The translations under genes and the position numbers were made by a program. A stretch of DNA of 64,000 nucleotides, taken from positions 41,157,137-41,221,136 of the forward strand of contig JARWIR010000007.1 of NCBI GenBank assembly GCA_029959085.1. Direction: 5' to 3'. Position 1 is the stretch's first letter, and each line of letters starts with the position of its first letter. The DNA is from Nemophila menziesii. Taxonomy: Eukaryota > Streptophyta > Magnoliopsida > Boraginales > Hydrophyllaceae. The notes beneath the pieces are model-generated. The model saw nothing but the letters and a program-made list of their open reading frames with translations, was not told the origin of the DNA and did not search any database. Below are positions 48,930-61,560 of the stretch, in pieces.

Positions 48930-51240
48930 AAAATGTGTATAAAATCGACTTAGGTATAAAATTGTGTTTTTGGTGCAAATAATTAGAACGCTAGGTATAA
49001 AAAATATTAATATTTTGATAAGAAATAAAACATAAATTTGATTATTTTAGCGTCTTTGTACAAAGACATAAGTGTTAGAAAATAATAGTAGAAAATAAAA
49101 TATCGTTTAAACAAAATCTCAATTAAAAATTATGTTGTATAATAATATAAACGCAAATTGAAAATTGTAAAGCCTTGTTCAAGCAAAATAGTAAGAATAG
49201 ATTAAATTTTAAAATACTTTAACCACAAATTATAAATTGTAAGGCCTTGTTCAAGAAAAAAATTTAAATAGTAAAACCTAATTAAGTTTTAGAATAATGT
49301 AACCACAAATTGAAAATCGTAAGCATTTGTTCAAGCAAAATTTTAAATAATATAAATATATTAAGAGGCTACTCGTGAGAGTTGAACAAAGACCTATTGA
49401 GAAAAATGTGCAAAGTGTTTCCATTAGACTAAGTATTTTTCTTTTCACTAATTATACTCCAAAATACATATACATTAAAAATATTTTTCAAATTTGGGGT
49501 TCTCCTAAGTTTGGGTGCCTCGGTGACTTTGGCCTTGGACGGGACTACAGAAGTGGACAAAATACATGAACTGTATGGGGGTCATGGTGATAAGAGTAAA
49601 ATATCGTGTCGTTTAAAGGTTGTGACGACAATGTATGTATTTGAATCGTGGAAGGAAAGTGTATGTCGATTTCACAATGGAGATATGAGGTCAGGAGAAG
49701 GTTTAGTGGTGGAATCAAGATAGAGTTTTAGAAAATAAAATATGAAAATGGGCCACAATTGTCAAACTGGAAAAAACTAAACCGGTTGAGTGTTTCGAGT
49801 AAAACCAACAGTTTGGACAGAGAGTGCGAGGTGGTTTTGTCTTTTATATAACCTGACGTCCTTTGACCATATTTAGGTGGATCCAGCTGTTTTTTTTACG
49901 ATTTATTTGGTCATTGGGTAATTTTATTTTTTTACCTTTCGAGGTGGTTGAAGTTCTCCTTGTCGACTTATAATCAGACAATGTATTATAAACCATTATA
50001 AGGTTTACTATAATATGACTTATTTGTTTGAGAAAAAAAGTAAATGCGATTTCACTTGTAATATTAACACACAAAATTAATTAATAGTGAACTTCGATCC
50101 ACAAGTTATAAATTAGACCAAGTCATTATTTTTTGCTAACAAATGAGTTTTATTTTTGTTAAGTATGGTTAAGAACTTGTGGGTAAAAATAAATGCAACA
50201 TTTTCGCAAAAAATAAGTTTTTGATTAGTTTAGTTGAATAAGCTATGTGCCAATTTATTTTCAGAAATTCACAACCTTTCAAAATATTGAAATGCAATTT
50301 ATAATATTTTATAATATTGAAAACAAAATATGTATTATTTCATAACTTTTGACATTTTTTTCATAAAAATACAATTACTTTTAAAATAAATTTCAATACC
50401 ATTATTTTTCTGAAATCTTTTCAAATGCTCAAAATTATTAGAACAATATATATCACTCCAAATAAAGAGTAAATTCTCAAAATAAGGAGTAATAAAGAGC
50501 CACAAATGATATTTAGTTTTACTTATTTTATATTGAAAGTTCATAACATATTAAAATTAAGATTTAATAGGTAAAAGAAGATAAATAGTTAATTACCATT
50601 GCTTCTAGTAATTTTTTGATGGTTGATTAAAATATTAATAATTAAAATTAAGTAATTTAAACTCTCTATTTAGAGTTTATTTGAAGTACATATATTATAA
50701 ATTTGTAATTTTACTATACTAATTTATAAATTGAAGAGATTGAAGTAACACATTTTAATTATTAACTACTATTTTTTCACATTCAACTAAAAAAATTACA
50801 CTAAACAATAAATTAAAGGATATTATTTAGAAAAACTAATTATTCAAGCAAAAACATGTCCTTCTTTGAAGATGTTTGACACACATAATATTTGCGTGTT
50901 TGGATAAATTTCCTTTTTTATATATAACCAAAATCATTAAAAGAGTTTACGTACGTTACAATTATTTTACGATAACTCAGTAATAATATCAATGATTAAA
51001 AAATTAATGTACTATCGACAATTTTGACCGATCTATCTCTATGATATGATGCAAAAGACTTGTTCCAACCCTTTATTCCTTGAATTAAAATTACAAAATT
51101 TAAAGATAATTTTGTCCAAAAATTTACCTACTTATATTTGTAATATAATAAATAAAATGTAAAAATTGCTTGGTCTAATATCTTTATATTATTGTTACAA
51201 TATTGCCATTTTCTTACTAAAAGTTAGCTGTAACTTATAT
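48930..51240. repeat. Paralogous block B, upstream of the PUF gene
   Basis: An uninterrupted counterpart of 38850-40400 plus 42841-43690. It lacks the LINE and the 42910-43115 insertion. It begins with a diverged 1-kb repeat unit (AACAGTTTGGACAGAGAGTG near 49807) and runs to within about 0.4 kb of the PUF start codon. Confidence 0.85.
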
Positions 51241-51638
51241 ATATACACATGCGTTATAGAGTAGAGTGTGTGAGTGTATTCTCTACTGTATGCAATCCAT
51301 TCTTCTTTGCATGCTTCTCCAACTCCTTCCAAAAGAAACCCCAAACCCAGATATAGTAATTATTATTTTTAATCTTTCTTTAAATAATGAAAAATGAAAT
51401 CCCTTATATTTTGAGTTTCACTACCCATCAAAAAACAGAGAAAAAATCCGATCTTTTCCTCAATTTACAATCCTTTCAATAATTTTAAAGCCAACCCAGG
51501 CGATTAAAAGTGGTAATTTATTTTGGGTATTTATTATTATTTGATTATTGTATCTTTTTCTTTGTAAAATCTTGTATTTTTAGTTTTACCTTTATTTGTG
51601 TTGTTGTTCTAATGTTAAAGAAAAAATTAAAAGAAAAT
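51234..51638 (+). promoter_or_regulatory. Probable PUF gene core promoter and 5' leader
   Basis: A TATA-like CTTATATATATACAC lies at 51234-51248, followed by about 390 bases to the start codon. The leader contains several upstream ATGs (for example near 51288 and 51309), which could reduce translation. Bases 51285-51500 recur twice in 43.9-44.9 kb. Confidence 0.45.
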
Positions 51639-53864
51639 ATGATGGAAGATGATGAGTTTGAAATGTTGTTGGGTGAGATCCATCATCATGGTTATGGTGA
51701 TCATCGTCATGGGTATGGTATGATGATGATGGGTAGTGATTGTAACAGTAACGGTAATAGTAATAGTAATAGTATAGGCATGTATGATGATCATAAATAT
51801 CCATGTGCATCTCCTGTTAGTGGATTTTCTTTACAATCTGATGGTTCTTCATCTAGTTTATTCTCCAATGGTCATTCATTGTCTGATAATGGATCACCAT
51901 CATCACCTCCATTAGAAGACCTCAAACTTCACTCAAGTCATGCTAATTCCAACAATTTTACTGGGTTGTCTATGGATTCAAATCTCGCTGATAAAAATAC
52001 TGTTGATGAATTGCTATCAAGAAGTATGAATGAAATGTATATCACTGATCAAAATCGTGATCAATTGGTTAATTACATGAATGGATTCTATGGAAGATCC
52101 GATTCCTCTGTTCCTAGAGCTTTCCAGAATTTTAACGCGCCGTATGCTTATAGACTCGGTAATTTAACCGGATCACCATATTCTCAAACCCGATCCGAAA
52201 GTTACTTTTATCCTTCACCAAACTATGTTAACTCAGCTATGGCTTCTCCATTTCACGGAGCAAATGTCCTTAACCATGGTTACCAAATGGGAGTTCCAAG
52301 GCCTCAAGTTACCGATCATCTACTTTACGCTCAACAAAGGAACCCGGGCCCACTTTGTTTCCAAGGAGTGCCTCACTCATACATGAATAGTGGTGTTCAT
52401 CTCAACCCACCAGTTCCAAATGTAAGGAACAAATTTCCATCACATGTACTCGAAACAGATGAGCATCTAAATTACGCGACGAACAAAGGATATGGACGTT
52501 TCAGAGAGACAAGAATTCAAGAAAATGGTCGAAAAAACAGAATGCATAATAATAATTTCTCTTTACCTACAAAGTTCAACTCTTTAGCAGAAGCTCGAGG
52601 ATTTATATACCACATTGCGAAAGATCAACATGGTTGTCGATTTTTACAAAGGATGCTCGATGAAGGAACTACACGAGATGTTGAAACAATATTTTACGAG
52701 GTAATTGATCATGTTGTTGAACTTATGATGAACCCTTTTGGGAATTATCAAATGCAGAAGCTTTTAGAAGTTTGTAATGAAGAACAAAGAATGGAAATTA
52801 TACTCAAAGTTACTCAAGTCTCGGGTGAGCTTGTTCGTATCTCCTTGAACACTCACGGGTAAGTTTTTCACGCCTTTGCATTATAATCCTCCATTTTTAC
52901 TCATACAACTAAATTGACACAGGACTCGAGTTGTCCAGAAGCTAATCGAGACACTTAAAACCAGACAACAAGTTTCTTTAATCATTTCTGCACTAAAACC
53001 AGGTTTTCTTGCTCTAGTCAAGGATCTAAATGGTAATCATGTTATTCAAAGATGCTTACAATGCTTAAGCTATGAAGACAATAAGGTATTAGCTTCTAGT
53101 GATTAATGTTTTTTAGCTGTATACTATGTTATATGATCTTAATTATTGTTAATGCATTTGTGCAGTTCATATTTGTAGCTGCGGCTAAGTATATAGCTGA
53201 TATTGGGACCCACCAACATGGATGTTGTGTTTTACAACGATGTATTGATCATTGCTCTGGCGAGTATCTCGAAAGTCTAGCTAATGGTATATCTGCAAAT
53301 GCGCTTTTACTCGCTCAAGATCCATTTGGGTAACTAAATCGAATTTCGCATTTAATTTATTATATCTCATTACTTATTATATCTATTGATTCTACAAAAT
53401 ACGGTATTTATTATTTGTTTCTTCGTATATAGAAACTATGTTGTTCAGTATATTATGGACGTGAAGATCCCTTACGCTATTTCCAAAATTGTATCTCAAT
53501 TTGAAGGCAGTTATGCTCATCTCTCACCTCAGAAATTTAGTAGCCATGTAGTTGAAAAATGTCTCCGTGTTTGTAATTATCAAGTCCGTGCACAAATAAT
53601 ACATGAATTACTCTCTACTACTCATTTCGAACAGTTGCTTCAAGATCCTCATGCTAACTATGTTGTTCAGACAGCGCTTCAATTCTCTGAGGTACAATCA
53701 TAATAGTCATTTGTAGCATTAAATTATATATTAATTAATAATGTTGTTGAAATTAGGGACCTCTTCATGATTCATTGGTTGAAGCGATTGAGTTTCATAA
53801 AGGAGCAGCGCGTAATAGTCCGTATACAAAGGGAGTGTTCTCGCACAAGCTTTTAAAGAAATGA
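51639..53864 (+). CDS. Pumilio/PUF-family RNA-binding protein
   Basis: Five coding exons: 51639-52858, 52923-53085, 53166-53329, 53433-53691, 53757-53864. All are GT/AG; 1914 bp, 637 residues, TGA at 53862. The start is taken at ATGATG before EDDEFEMLLGEI; an in-frame ATG at 51612 would add nine residues. PUF proteins bind UGUA-type motifs in mRNA 3' UTRs and repress or destabilise the message. The N-terminal half is low complexity (His/Gly/Met, Asn/Ser runs). The C-terminus, from about residue 315, holds eight PUF repeats with RNA-contact motifs CRFLQ, NYQMQ, TRVVQ, NHVIQ, CCVLQ, NYVVQ, SHVVE, NYVVQ. By the known code, repeats 8-5 (N/Q, S/E, N/Q, C/Q) read U-G-U-A. Layout and length resemble Arabidopsis APUM9-12. 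Exon-intron phases are all consistent, and no repeat is missing. Confidence 0.96.
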
Positions 53865-54376
53865 ATCTTTTTCATTTCTGTGTCGGGTAAAGAAAGAATA
53901 ATGTTGTTGTGCTCTACTACCTAGATGCTAATTTCCTTAAAAATGCTATTTACAAGACATACTTTTGTATCTTTGTAAAAGAATATGCTTATGTTGATTT
54001 CCTTTTCATCTTTGTTTCATAATGTAAGACTTAAGGCAAGGCATTGAGCTTTTCCAGTTGCTTAAGTTGTAGGTTTGTGATGTATTGTTTTCTAATCGGG
54101 TGACATTTATTTGTAGTTTATGATATCTTGTGTTTAAGAATAAAAGATGGTTATGGAATAAATAACTCTTGATCTCCAACATATTGTTACACACTATCGG
54201 AAATGTGGATCCAGATATTTCGCTTGTGCCCAAAACTGGCGGACAGTATCATAGAACATTTTCAACACTATAAATGTGACGTATGTGTCCACTGTAATGG
54301 AGCAATGGATACTCTACTTATGTTTATGTTTCATACTATACAAAACTTTTCTTTTATCTTTCTCCCTGGGACAATT
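53865..54376 (+). other. PUF gene 3' UTR and flank
   Basis: T-rich sequence downstream of the stop. It contains several TTTGTA/AATAAA-like stretches (for example AAGAATAAAAGATGG near 54137) that could serve polyadenylation. Confidence 0.4.
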
Positions 54377-54900
54377 CACTACGCCAGATGTTAGGATTAG
54401 CGACCACACCTATGATGACGGTCAGTGTGGTCGCTAGCTATAGGGGTTCCATCGACCAATGTTGGTTGCCTGACCAATATAATAATAAAATCAATTTAAT
54501 AGTCTTTTTTTTTTTTTAATACATGAGAGAGCCACTTTAGACTCGGAGTAAATGACTCCAATGAGATTCGATCCTAGGACCTCTTGGTCTCTACGGAGTA
54601 ACCTAAAGATTGGCTTACAACGGTGGTCGCTAATAAGTGTGTTTAATTAAAAAAAAAAATCTACTAACCACCAAGTTGTCGCTAGTAAGTTGTCATCGTT
54701 ATAACCACCATTGTGGTCGGTGAAGGTCCACTTACGCAACTTATATAAAAAATGAAAAAACCTTTACCGACCACCGTTGAGGTTGCTAAACACTGAAGTT
54801 ACTAAATACTGAAGTTACTTGAACTACCATTATAGTGGTTGATACTTTGACTTTTGGCGAGAATTAATTAAACCTCTAGCTGCTATTAGTTGCCGTCGCA
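54377..54900. mobile_element. CACTA-type transposon end (one end only)
   Basis: It starts CACTACGCCAGATG, the usual CACTA terminus, followed by many subterminal copies of GCGACCAC/GTGGTCGCTA in both orientations up to about 54850. The opposite terminus (CTGGCGTAGTG) was not found downstream, so the right limit is arbitrary. A SINE interrupts it at 54507. Confidence 0.7.
54507..54612 (-). mobile_element. SINE inside the CACTA end
   Basis: Poly(T) followed by ACATGAGAGAGCCACTTTAG and GAGATTCGATCCTAGGACCT, closely matching the SINE at 31851-31973. The tRNA-like 5' end is shortened. No clear target duplication. Confidence 0.75.
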
Positions 54901-56208
54901 AAATATTTGCGTAATAAATACACGGATTGGATAGAAACTACTTAATGAAGGTTCTCGGTTTTCCGTCTTCCTCATCCATATGAGGACCGGGGTTTTTTTT
55001 TTTGTTCAGGATCCCCATTTTCACCATTTTTATTAAAACCTTTCTCCAAGAATTCTCACAATCAAGCCATCATTTGCCGCCATCACGTCCTATTCTGTTA
55101 CCAGATTTCATTAGCTTAAATCCACTCATTGTGACTCATTACTACCATCAAATCTTTCAAATTTTGGAGGTATTTCTTAAAACTTTTTATTCATAAAATC
55201 TTGTATTTTTTGTTGTGTTTTATATTATGTTGTGTAGATTTTTAAATGATATAGTTGCATAATATATGTACTAATACATAAATTTTTGTTATAATATAAG
55301 AATTATGATTTTGAAAAAAAATAGGGTTTAAAAATGTGAATTTGAATATGAAAGTGAGACTTATGATTATATTAAGATTGTGTAATTCATATATCTATAT
55401 ATATAAAGGATGGACAAATCAGGGATGCATCAACACTCATAACAATTAGAGTGAAAACTCTTTCAACACCTTGCTATTGTAAGTTTTCCGATTTGTACAT
55501 TCATTATAATATAAACTGAACTTCCTATGCTTAAGTATCCGATCGTATCTTAAAAAGCATGTAATCGTATAAGTAAGTGTGGAACCTATGGCATGAGGGA
55601 TTGCACTATTTAAGAAAAAAATACACAAGAAATAAATAAACGCATGGTGAAAAACATAAGAAATTAAAGAAAAACATAAACTATGTCCTGTAACCCATAT
55701 TATCCAAAAAGAAAAATACTTGGTCTTGAACACAAAGTCAACAATGGTCGTAGGACATCATGAAATATTTGCTAGGGTTACAAACATTTCAGTCCTCAAT
55801 CTCAACACTTGGAAACTGTCCAATGTGGTGCTTTGTCTTTTGACAGACACTCATCTCCATAAAAGCTCAATGGCATACGGTAGGGTTCCACAGGGGACGT
55901 CTAAGTTTTATTTTATTTTAAAAGATACACTCTTTTGCTATTCAGAATAGATCCATAAAACCCTACTTTGGGAACATTACAAATCAAATAGGGTAAACGG
56001 TATCACATGTAAACTAACCCAATTGTGTTTCCTTATAACCTTGGGTGTGTTTACTATGATACAACATCATAAAAGCATTTTCTCATGTGATATTATGTGA
56101 TCCAGCACATGTTTTATTATTATCAATACTGCAAACACCAAGAAAGAGGTTTTGGTCATGTTTCCAATATCCCTTAACACCTTTCATGCCATAACACACG
56201 ATCAACCA
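54901..56208. other. Intergenic with one orphan coding-like stretch
   Basis: The plus-strand frame at 55740-55925 (HHEIFARVTNISVLNLNTW, then HLHKSSMAYGRVPQGTSKF) has protein-like composition, but I cannot place it. The rest is AT-rich. Confidence 0.35.
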
Positions 56209-56239
56209 TTACATGTGTGAGATTATCTCACACATGTAA
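56209..56239. repeat. Perfect 14-bp inverted repeat
   Basis: TTACATGTGTGAGA (56209-56222), spacer TTA, then its exact complement TCTCACACATGTAA (56226-56239). No T run follows, so a Pol III or bacterial-style terminator is not implied. Confidence 0.9.
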
Positions 56240-57500
56240 ATTACTGGCTTACAACATACATATTTTTCAAATCATCCTCCACGATCTATAAATATATGTT
56301 TGGTCGCGTTGTTTTGATCAAGATAAAGGTATAATTTCATGATAACGCTCAATTAAATACTATTTTACTACTTTGTGGAACCAAAAGTCGATTTAGTAGG
56401 AATTGAGATTATCTATGTCAAACTATATAAATGTAAAGTTGGGGTGTTAAGTAATTATTCTAACGTTATACGATTGTGAATTATGAAAGATAATTAATAA
56501 ACAAACACAAATAACTAACTAAAAACCTTGGTACTTGTAAAGTTTTATCTTTGATTATTGGCTATTAATCTTTCAGTTAGTATATATACACTAAGTTCTT
56601 GATAAAATGTTTCACTTCATATATCACAATTACTAACTCTAGCTTATCTATCTAAGATCCCAAAAGATTAGATTTTTCGACTGAGTCGAATTAAGCCAAT
56701 TTGTGTATTTTAATTTTTCATTGGCCCAGTTCACTCACCTTCATGACTATTTATAGGGTTCCATATATGAATTCAATTAGGACTTTTAAAATATCTTCTA
56801 AAATCGTATTATATTCAATTAAAAATTTGGAAACTCCATTAAAATCCTATGTTATTCAAAAGTTGGTTGATTTTTACCATTTCATTAACATATGGATTAT
56901 AATGGATTTCGAAGAGTAAAATATTCATTTTGAATTCTCTTATTTCAACAAGAGATTTTGATGGATATCTATTTTAAACTAAAAGAAAATAATAAAGAAA
57001 TAGATAAAATGAAAAATAATCTCTTCAATGTCATGGGAAAATTAATGATAAATGCTTCCACTTCCTACCCCCACCGACCAGTCCCCACCTTTATTCATAT
57101 TTTTTCGTCAAAAAATAATTTACTGCAACTTTTAGTGGTCTACGATCATTTTCCCAAATTACATGTAAAGCTCTTCGATGAAAGAATATATTATCAAAAC
57201 GATAGATAAAAATTTATTTGGATTCAGTTTCAAGGCATAGAATTGTAAACGTTTCAATAGCTGTTTAATAGATATACAAGTTTTACTTACTAAAAAAATG
57301 AAAGTATTGGCTAAAAATGGCTTTAATTTTTTATACAATTTCTCAAGTATTATAATTATTAATTAACGAAACCTGATAATCAATGAATTTGTTTGAAGTT
57401 GAGCTTTGAATTCGATTGAAATTGACTGTTGAAATACTTAAAACATTGAGTGATGTTTCGATTTCTACGTCAACACGGATATGAAGCTAGTTAAACAATA
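56240..57500. other. AT-rich intergenic, nothing recognised
   Basis: No coding or RNA signal. Confidence 0.4.
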
Positions 57501-58217
57501 GTTGGAGTAGGATTAACTGAGGTAGGAGTCATATGAGAAGAGTTCACAAAAGTTAAGGATAAACTTTTCAAGTCAAGTCAAAGTAGGATGGAATGTTACT
57601 ATTATAAAGATTGCTTCCAAATGAGAACTCTAACATTATCCAGACTGAGAGTAGGTTCTCATATGTTTGTGAATATTTATATCGATAAAGGTATATAACA
57701 TGAGCAAAATTGGAAGAGGTTTATGTTGTTATGAATACTCTTGGAACTTCTCACCAATGGAGAAATTGTTGAATTTCGACTCTAAATCCAAGCCCAATTT
57801 TAAAGTCAAACTTGGAAACTAATAAAGATATTACTTGACTTGAGGTACAAGTTATGATATATATTAGAAAATTAAAACACTTTATAAGTAGTATTTCTTA
57901 TATATAGGACTCCATAGTTTGTAATTTATTGTACTATATCCATCCCTGTAAGTGTTAGGGGTATAATATATGTTGGGTTTACGTGAGAACCATCATAGAG
58001 AGTATGTGATACACTCGTGAGAGAAAAAAGTAAGAGTGATTCTTGTATAATATATGAGAGGGTTTTTTTTCTTGTTTAGGGTTTTCTGTATTATAGTGAA
58101 ATGGGTCAAACTCTGTGGATGTAGGCAATTTGCCAAACCATACAAAATTTAGTGTATCCTTTATTTTGTCATTTTTATTTATCTTTAAATTGGTCTAAAT
58201 GTTTTTCTCCCTAACAA
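57500..58217 (+). mobile_element. Copia LTR-like segment
   Basis: It ends with GGGTTTTCTGTATTATAGTG, then GGTCAAACTCTGTGGATGTAGGC...GCCAAACC...TCCCTAACAATTG. This is the familiar 3' part of plant Copia LTRs followed by a decayed primer-binding region. The left boundary is a guess. Confidence 0.5.
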
Positions 58218-58329
58218 TTGTTAGATTAGCAAAGTCAGAATATGATAAAGATGAATTATCTGATGCATGACAATTGCTAAACAACATAAATTTTCATTCA
58301 AATCCACAAATAAGGCCATCCCCTCTGGG

Positions 58330-60010
58330 GTACTACAATTATCACACATGGTCCTTTATGGTCCTATGGACGTTACTAGCATATAAAGATCTAAATATGT
58401 ACTTGTTGTTGTTAATAAATACACTAGATACATTTGGGTGATGTTCCTCACTTTAAAAAAAAAAACTTCAATGAATTTACAATACATTTTAGAAATATGC
58501 GAAAGGAGAAAGACTCATCTATTACATGCAAAAAGAGAAAATATTTTCAATCACTAAACTATTTAAAATCTTCTTTTGAAAACATGTGTGATGAACTTTA
58601 CATTAAGAATAACTTTGTCTCCTAGAACTATTCAACAAAAATGGAATAGTGGAAATAAAAAATCAAACTTTACAAGAAATGGCAAGAACCATGTTGAAAG
58701 AACATAATTTACCTACATAATATTGGGGCGAAGTCCACAATATGACTTGTCATGTGATAAATTGTATCTTTATTAGACCCTTTACTTAAGAAAATCCTTT
58801 ATGAGATTTAAAACAAAAGGAACCAACTGATTTCTCTATTAGAGTATTTGGGTGCAAAAGTTTTATCTTGAATACTATAAATTATTCGGCTAAATTTGAT
58901 ACTAAATACAATAAAGGGATATTTATTGGATACTCTATTAAGTATAAGATTGTGTGTACAATAAACGTATCAAAATTATTTATTATTATATTCATGTTGA
59001 TTTTGACGAAACTATCCTTTGTTTTCAAATAAAGAACAATGATGATGATGTAGGCCGTTTAGATACTCCTCAAGTAAAATATTAAGATCAATTATTGGAA
59101 CTACCAAGTCAAGAGGTTGTACAACAATAAGAAGTATAAAATGTTGGAAAAGGGAACCACTAGTAACGATGAGCACAAGGACTTGGCAATGTGTTGGACG
59201 TTTGTAAGAAGTTACCTAAATGTTCAAATTCTTGGTTGTCCAATTAAAGGTGTACGAACTCGTTGTACCTAAATGATTTGTGAGCTCATTATGCTTTATT
59301 ATCTCAAATGGATCCTAAAAATGTTAAAGAGGTCTTACTTGATGCTCATTGTATAAATGAAAACATGAAGAGTTAAATCATTTTGAAAGAATTTAAGAGT
59401 CAAAACTTGTTGAAAATTGTATGGTCACAAAATAATTTGAATTAATTGGGTATTTTGAAACAAGATGGATGTTATCAGTATTGTAGATAGAAAAAAGCTT
59501 AGATTGGTTGCTCAAGTAATAATCAAGAAGAAGGTAAAGATTCTGATGAGACTTTTGTTCTCTTAAGAACTGTATATATTCCTATGCTACTTGTTGTGCT
59601 TGTTATATTAACTTTAAGCTATATCAAATGGATATAAATGACACATTCTTAAATGGTGTAATTGATGAAGGAGTATATGTTATACAACCTCCTAGAATTG
59701 AAGGTCCCACTTTTCCACACCATATTATTAACTTGAAAAAGTCCTGTATGGACTGAAACAAGACCCGCAATCTTGGTATAAAAGATTGAGCAAATTTTTG
59801 ATAGAAAATTAGTTTGAAAGGGAAAAAACTAATTCAACCTTGTTCATTGATTAAAAATTCATACAATTTGTGCTTGTATAAATTTATGTGGATGATATCA
59901 TATTTGGCTCTACTAATGAGTCTCCATGTGAGAACTTTTTAACAAGTGTGTATAGGGTACTTGAAATGAGCCTGATGAGAAAATTGAATTTCTTCCTTAA
60001 TTTAAAGCCT
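58330..60010 (+). pseudogene. Copia polyprotein remnant (integrase and reverse transcriptase)
   Basis: Blocks in order, in several frames with stops: GPMDVTSIYRSKYVLVVVNKYTRYIWVMF (integrase core), FRNMRKEKDSSITC, SFENMCDELYIKNNFVS, QQKWNSG/VERKNQTLQEMARTMLKEH, YYWGEVHNMTCHVIN, and IKGYLLDT-like. Reverse transcriptase follows: INGVYDEGVYVIQPP (as NDTFLNGVIDEGVYV), LKKSLYGLKQDPQSWY, and YVDDIIFGSTNES. Gag and protease are missing. The order is integrase before RT, which identifies Copia rather than Gypsy. Confidence 0.85.
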
Positions 60011-61030
60011 CTATTGATCCTTAGTCTTTAGGCTTCAGTTCAACTGCTCTATGTATCAAGCCTTGCAGTTCTAAGTGCTTTAAATGATATTGATAAAACA
60101 TACAAGAAGTATTTGGGATAAGGCTTTATGGTGGTAGCAAGAACTTCGAATTCCATCAGGCAAATGAAGGTTGCAATCACATTAAACCTTTATTTATAAA
60201 TAAATTAGGCTTAACGATGCAAAGAAATTTGGCACTCTGGTGAGAAACACGACAAAACTAGACAATGATGAACATGGTAAGCATGTGGATAATTTTTTTT
60301 TTGCGGTATGATTGGTATTCTTCTATTTTGACCACCTAATGATTCGATATTATCCCCACGCTTATGTTTGATATTTCAATTTTTTCCTAAATCTCATTTA
60401 TGTACTATGAAATGTAAGTTTTACATACTTGAAAGGCGCCATACACTTAAATATTTTGTATTCTAGGTATCATGTGTTTGAATTTCTAGATTATCCAAAA
60501 GACGCTTATGCCGAATGTATACTTAATAGAAAAACTTAATGGTGATTGCTAATTGTTAATATGACTCTTTGATAGAAAAAGTACCAGTGGACATAGGTTT
60601 GGTAGAAAAAAAATACTAGTGTACTACAAATCTCAAAATCGATAAAAATTATGAAAAGATAAAAAAATCCATATGGTAAAACTCTTCATATATCTCGAAA
60701 AGAGAAAAACTTGAAATCAAAGAAAAAAAATACATTGAAAAAAAAAAGTAAAACACCACCTGATGTGGTTGTTAGTTGTAGGCTTTAGTATTGCTAACTT
60801 CCAAGGTTGAAGGCCATGAATTTTTTCAAGAGGGGTTAAATATTAGATGACTTTTAAAAAATTGTACGATATGTTTGTAACTTATTTACCCGACCAGAAA
60901 AAAATTAAGGTTAATTTTTAACTAAGGACTATTAAAAAATTTAAAAAATAATTATAAGAACAACTAGTATCCCGTGAAGGATTATTTTGTAATGTAACTT
61001 CTTACTAAAGATTTCTTCTAAAAAGGAGCA
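60011..61030. other. Intergenic, nothing recognised
   Basis: It may include the far 3' end of the Copia element. No second LTR was found. Confidence 0.35.
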
Positions 61031-61033
61031 TCT

Positions 61034-61560
61034 GGTTTTTTTTGTCGGAAAGACGATTTTATTCAAAACAACAACATTACATGGAAGGATAAATATCACA
61101 GTTTAAAATAACATATAAAGAGAGACCATATATAACAAAACAAATAATTGATCTCTGACTGCCAATAACTATCCAAGTAATATAACTATACATTCGAATT
61201 CGCCGTAGTTGAGTAGTCAATGAAGATTAAAAAATCTCAGAAACAAGCGAAGGATTCCAATCATTATTAACGAACAAAAACCATGACCTACAACAATAAA
61301 AAAAATAGCGCAATCCATCCAAGATACTCATCATTTAAGTGAATTAAGATCATGGGAAAATTTCAAAAGAGCACTTCTGATAATTTCTAACCACCTAAAA
61401 ACAATAAAGAAAAACCGCAAATTTGAATTCATATCTAATCCTAGTCGGGCAAAAATCAAAACCATATCTTTATATGGATCGATGTATGACCAACAAACCA
61501 CATCTTGAGACTGAGAGTAAAAAATTCAAAAAACTAATTTTGGTGTTAATGAAAGTTCGA
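61034..61560 (-). mobile_element. Possible retroposed 3' end (poly(A), AATAAAA)
   Basis: On the minus strand the sequence ends GAATAAAATCGTCTTTCCGAC followed by A8, like the tail of an L1-type element or processed transcript. No coding match upstream. Confidence 0.3.

Noticed and set aside
51510..51611. N-terminal extension of the PUF protein (LLLFDYCIFFFV...)
   Set aside because: The frame opens on GTG, not ATG, and reads a hydrophobic stretch from leader DNA. The conserved EDDEFEMLLGEI start follows.
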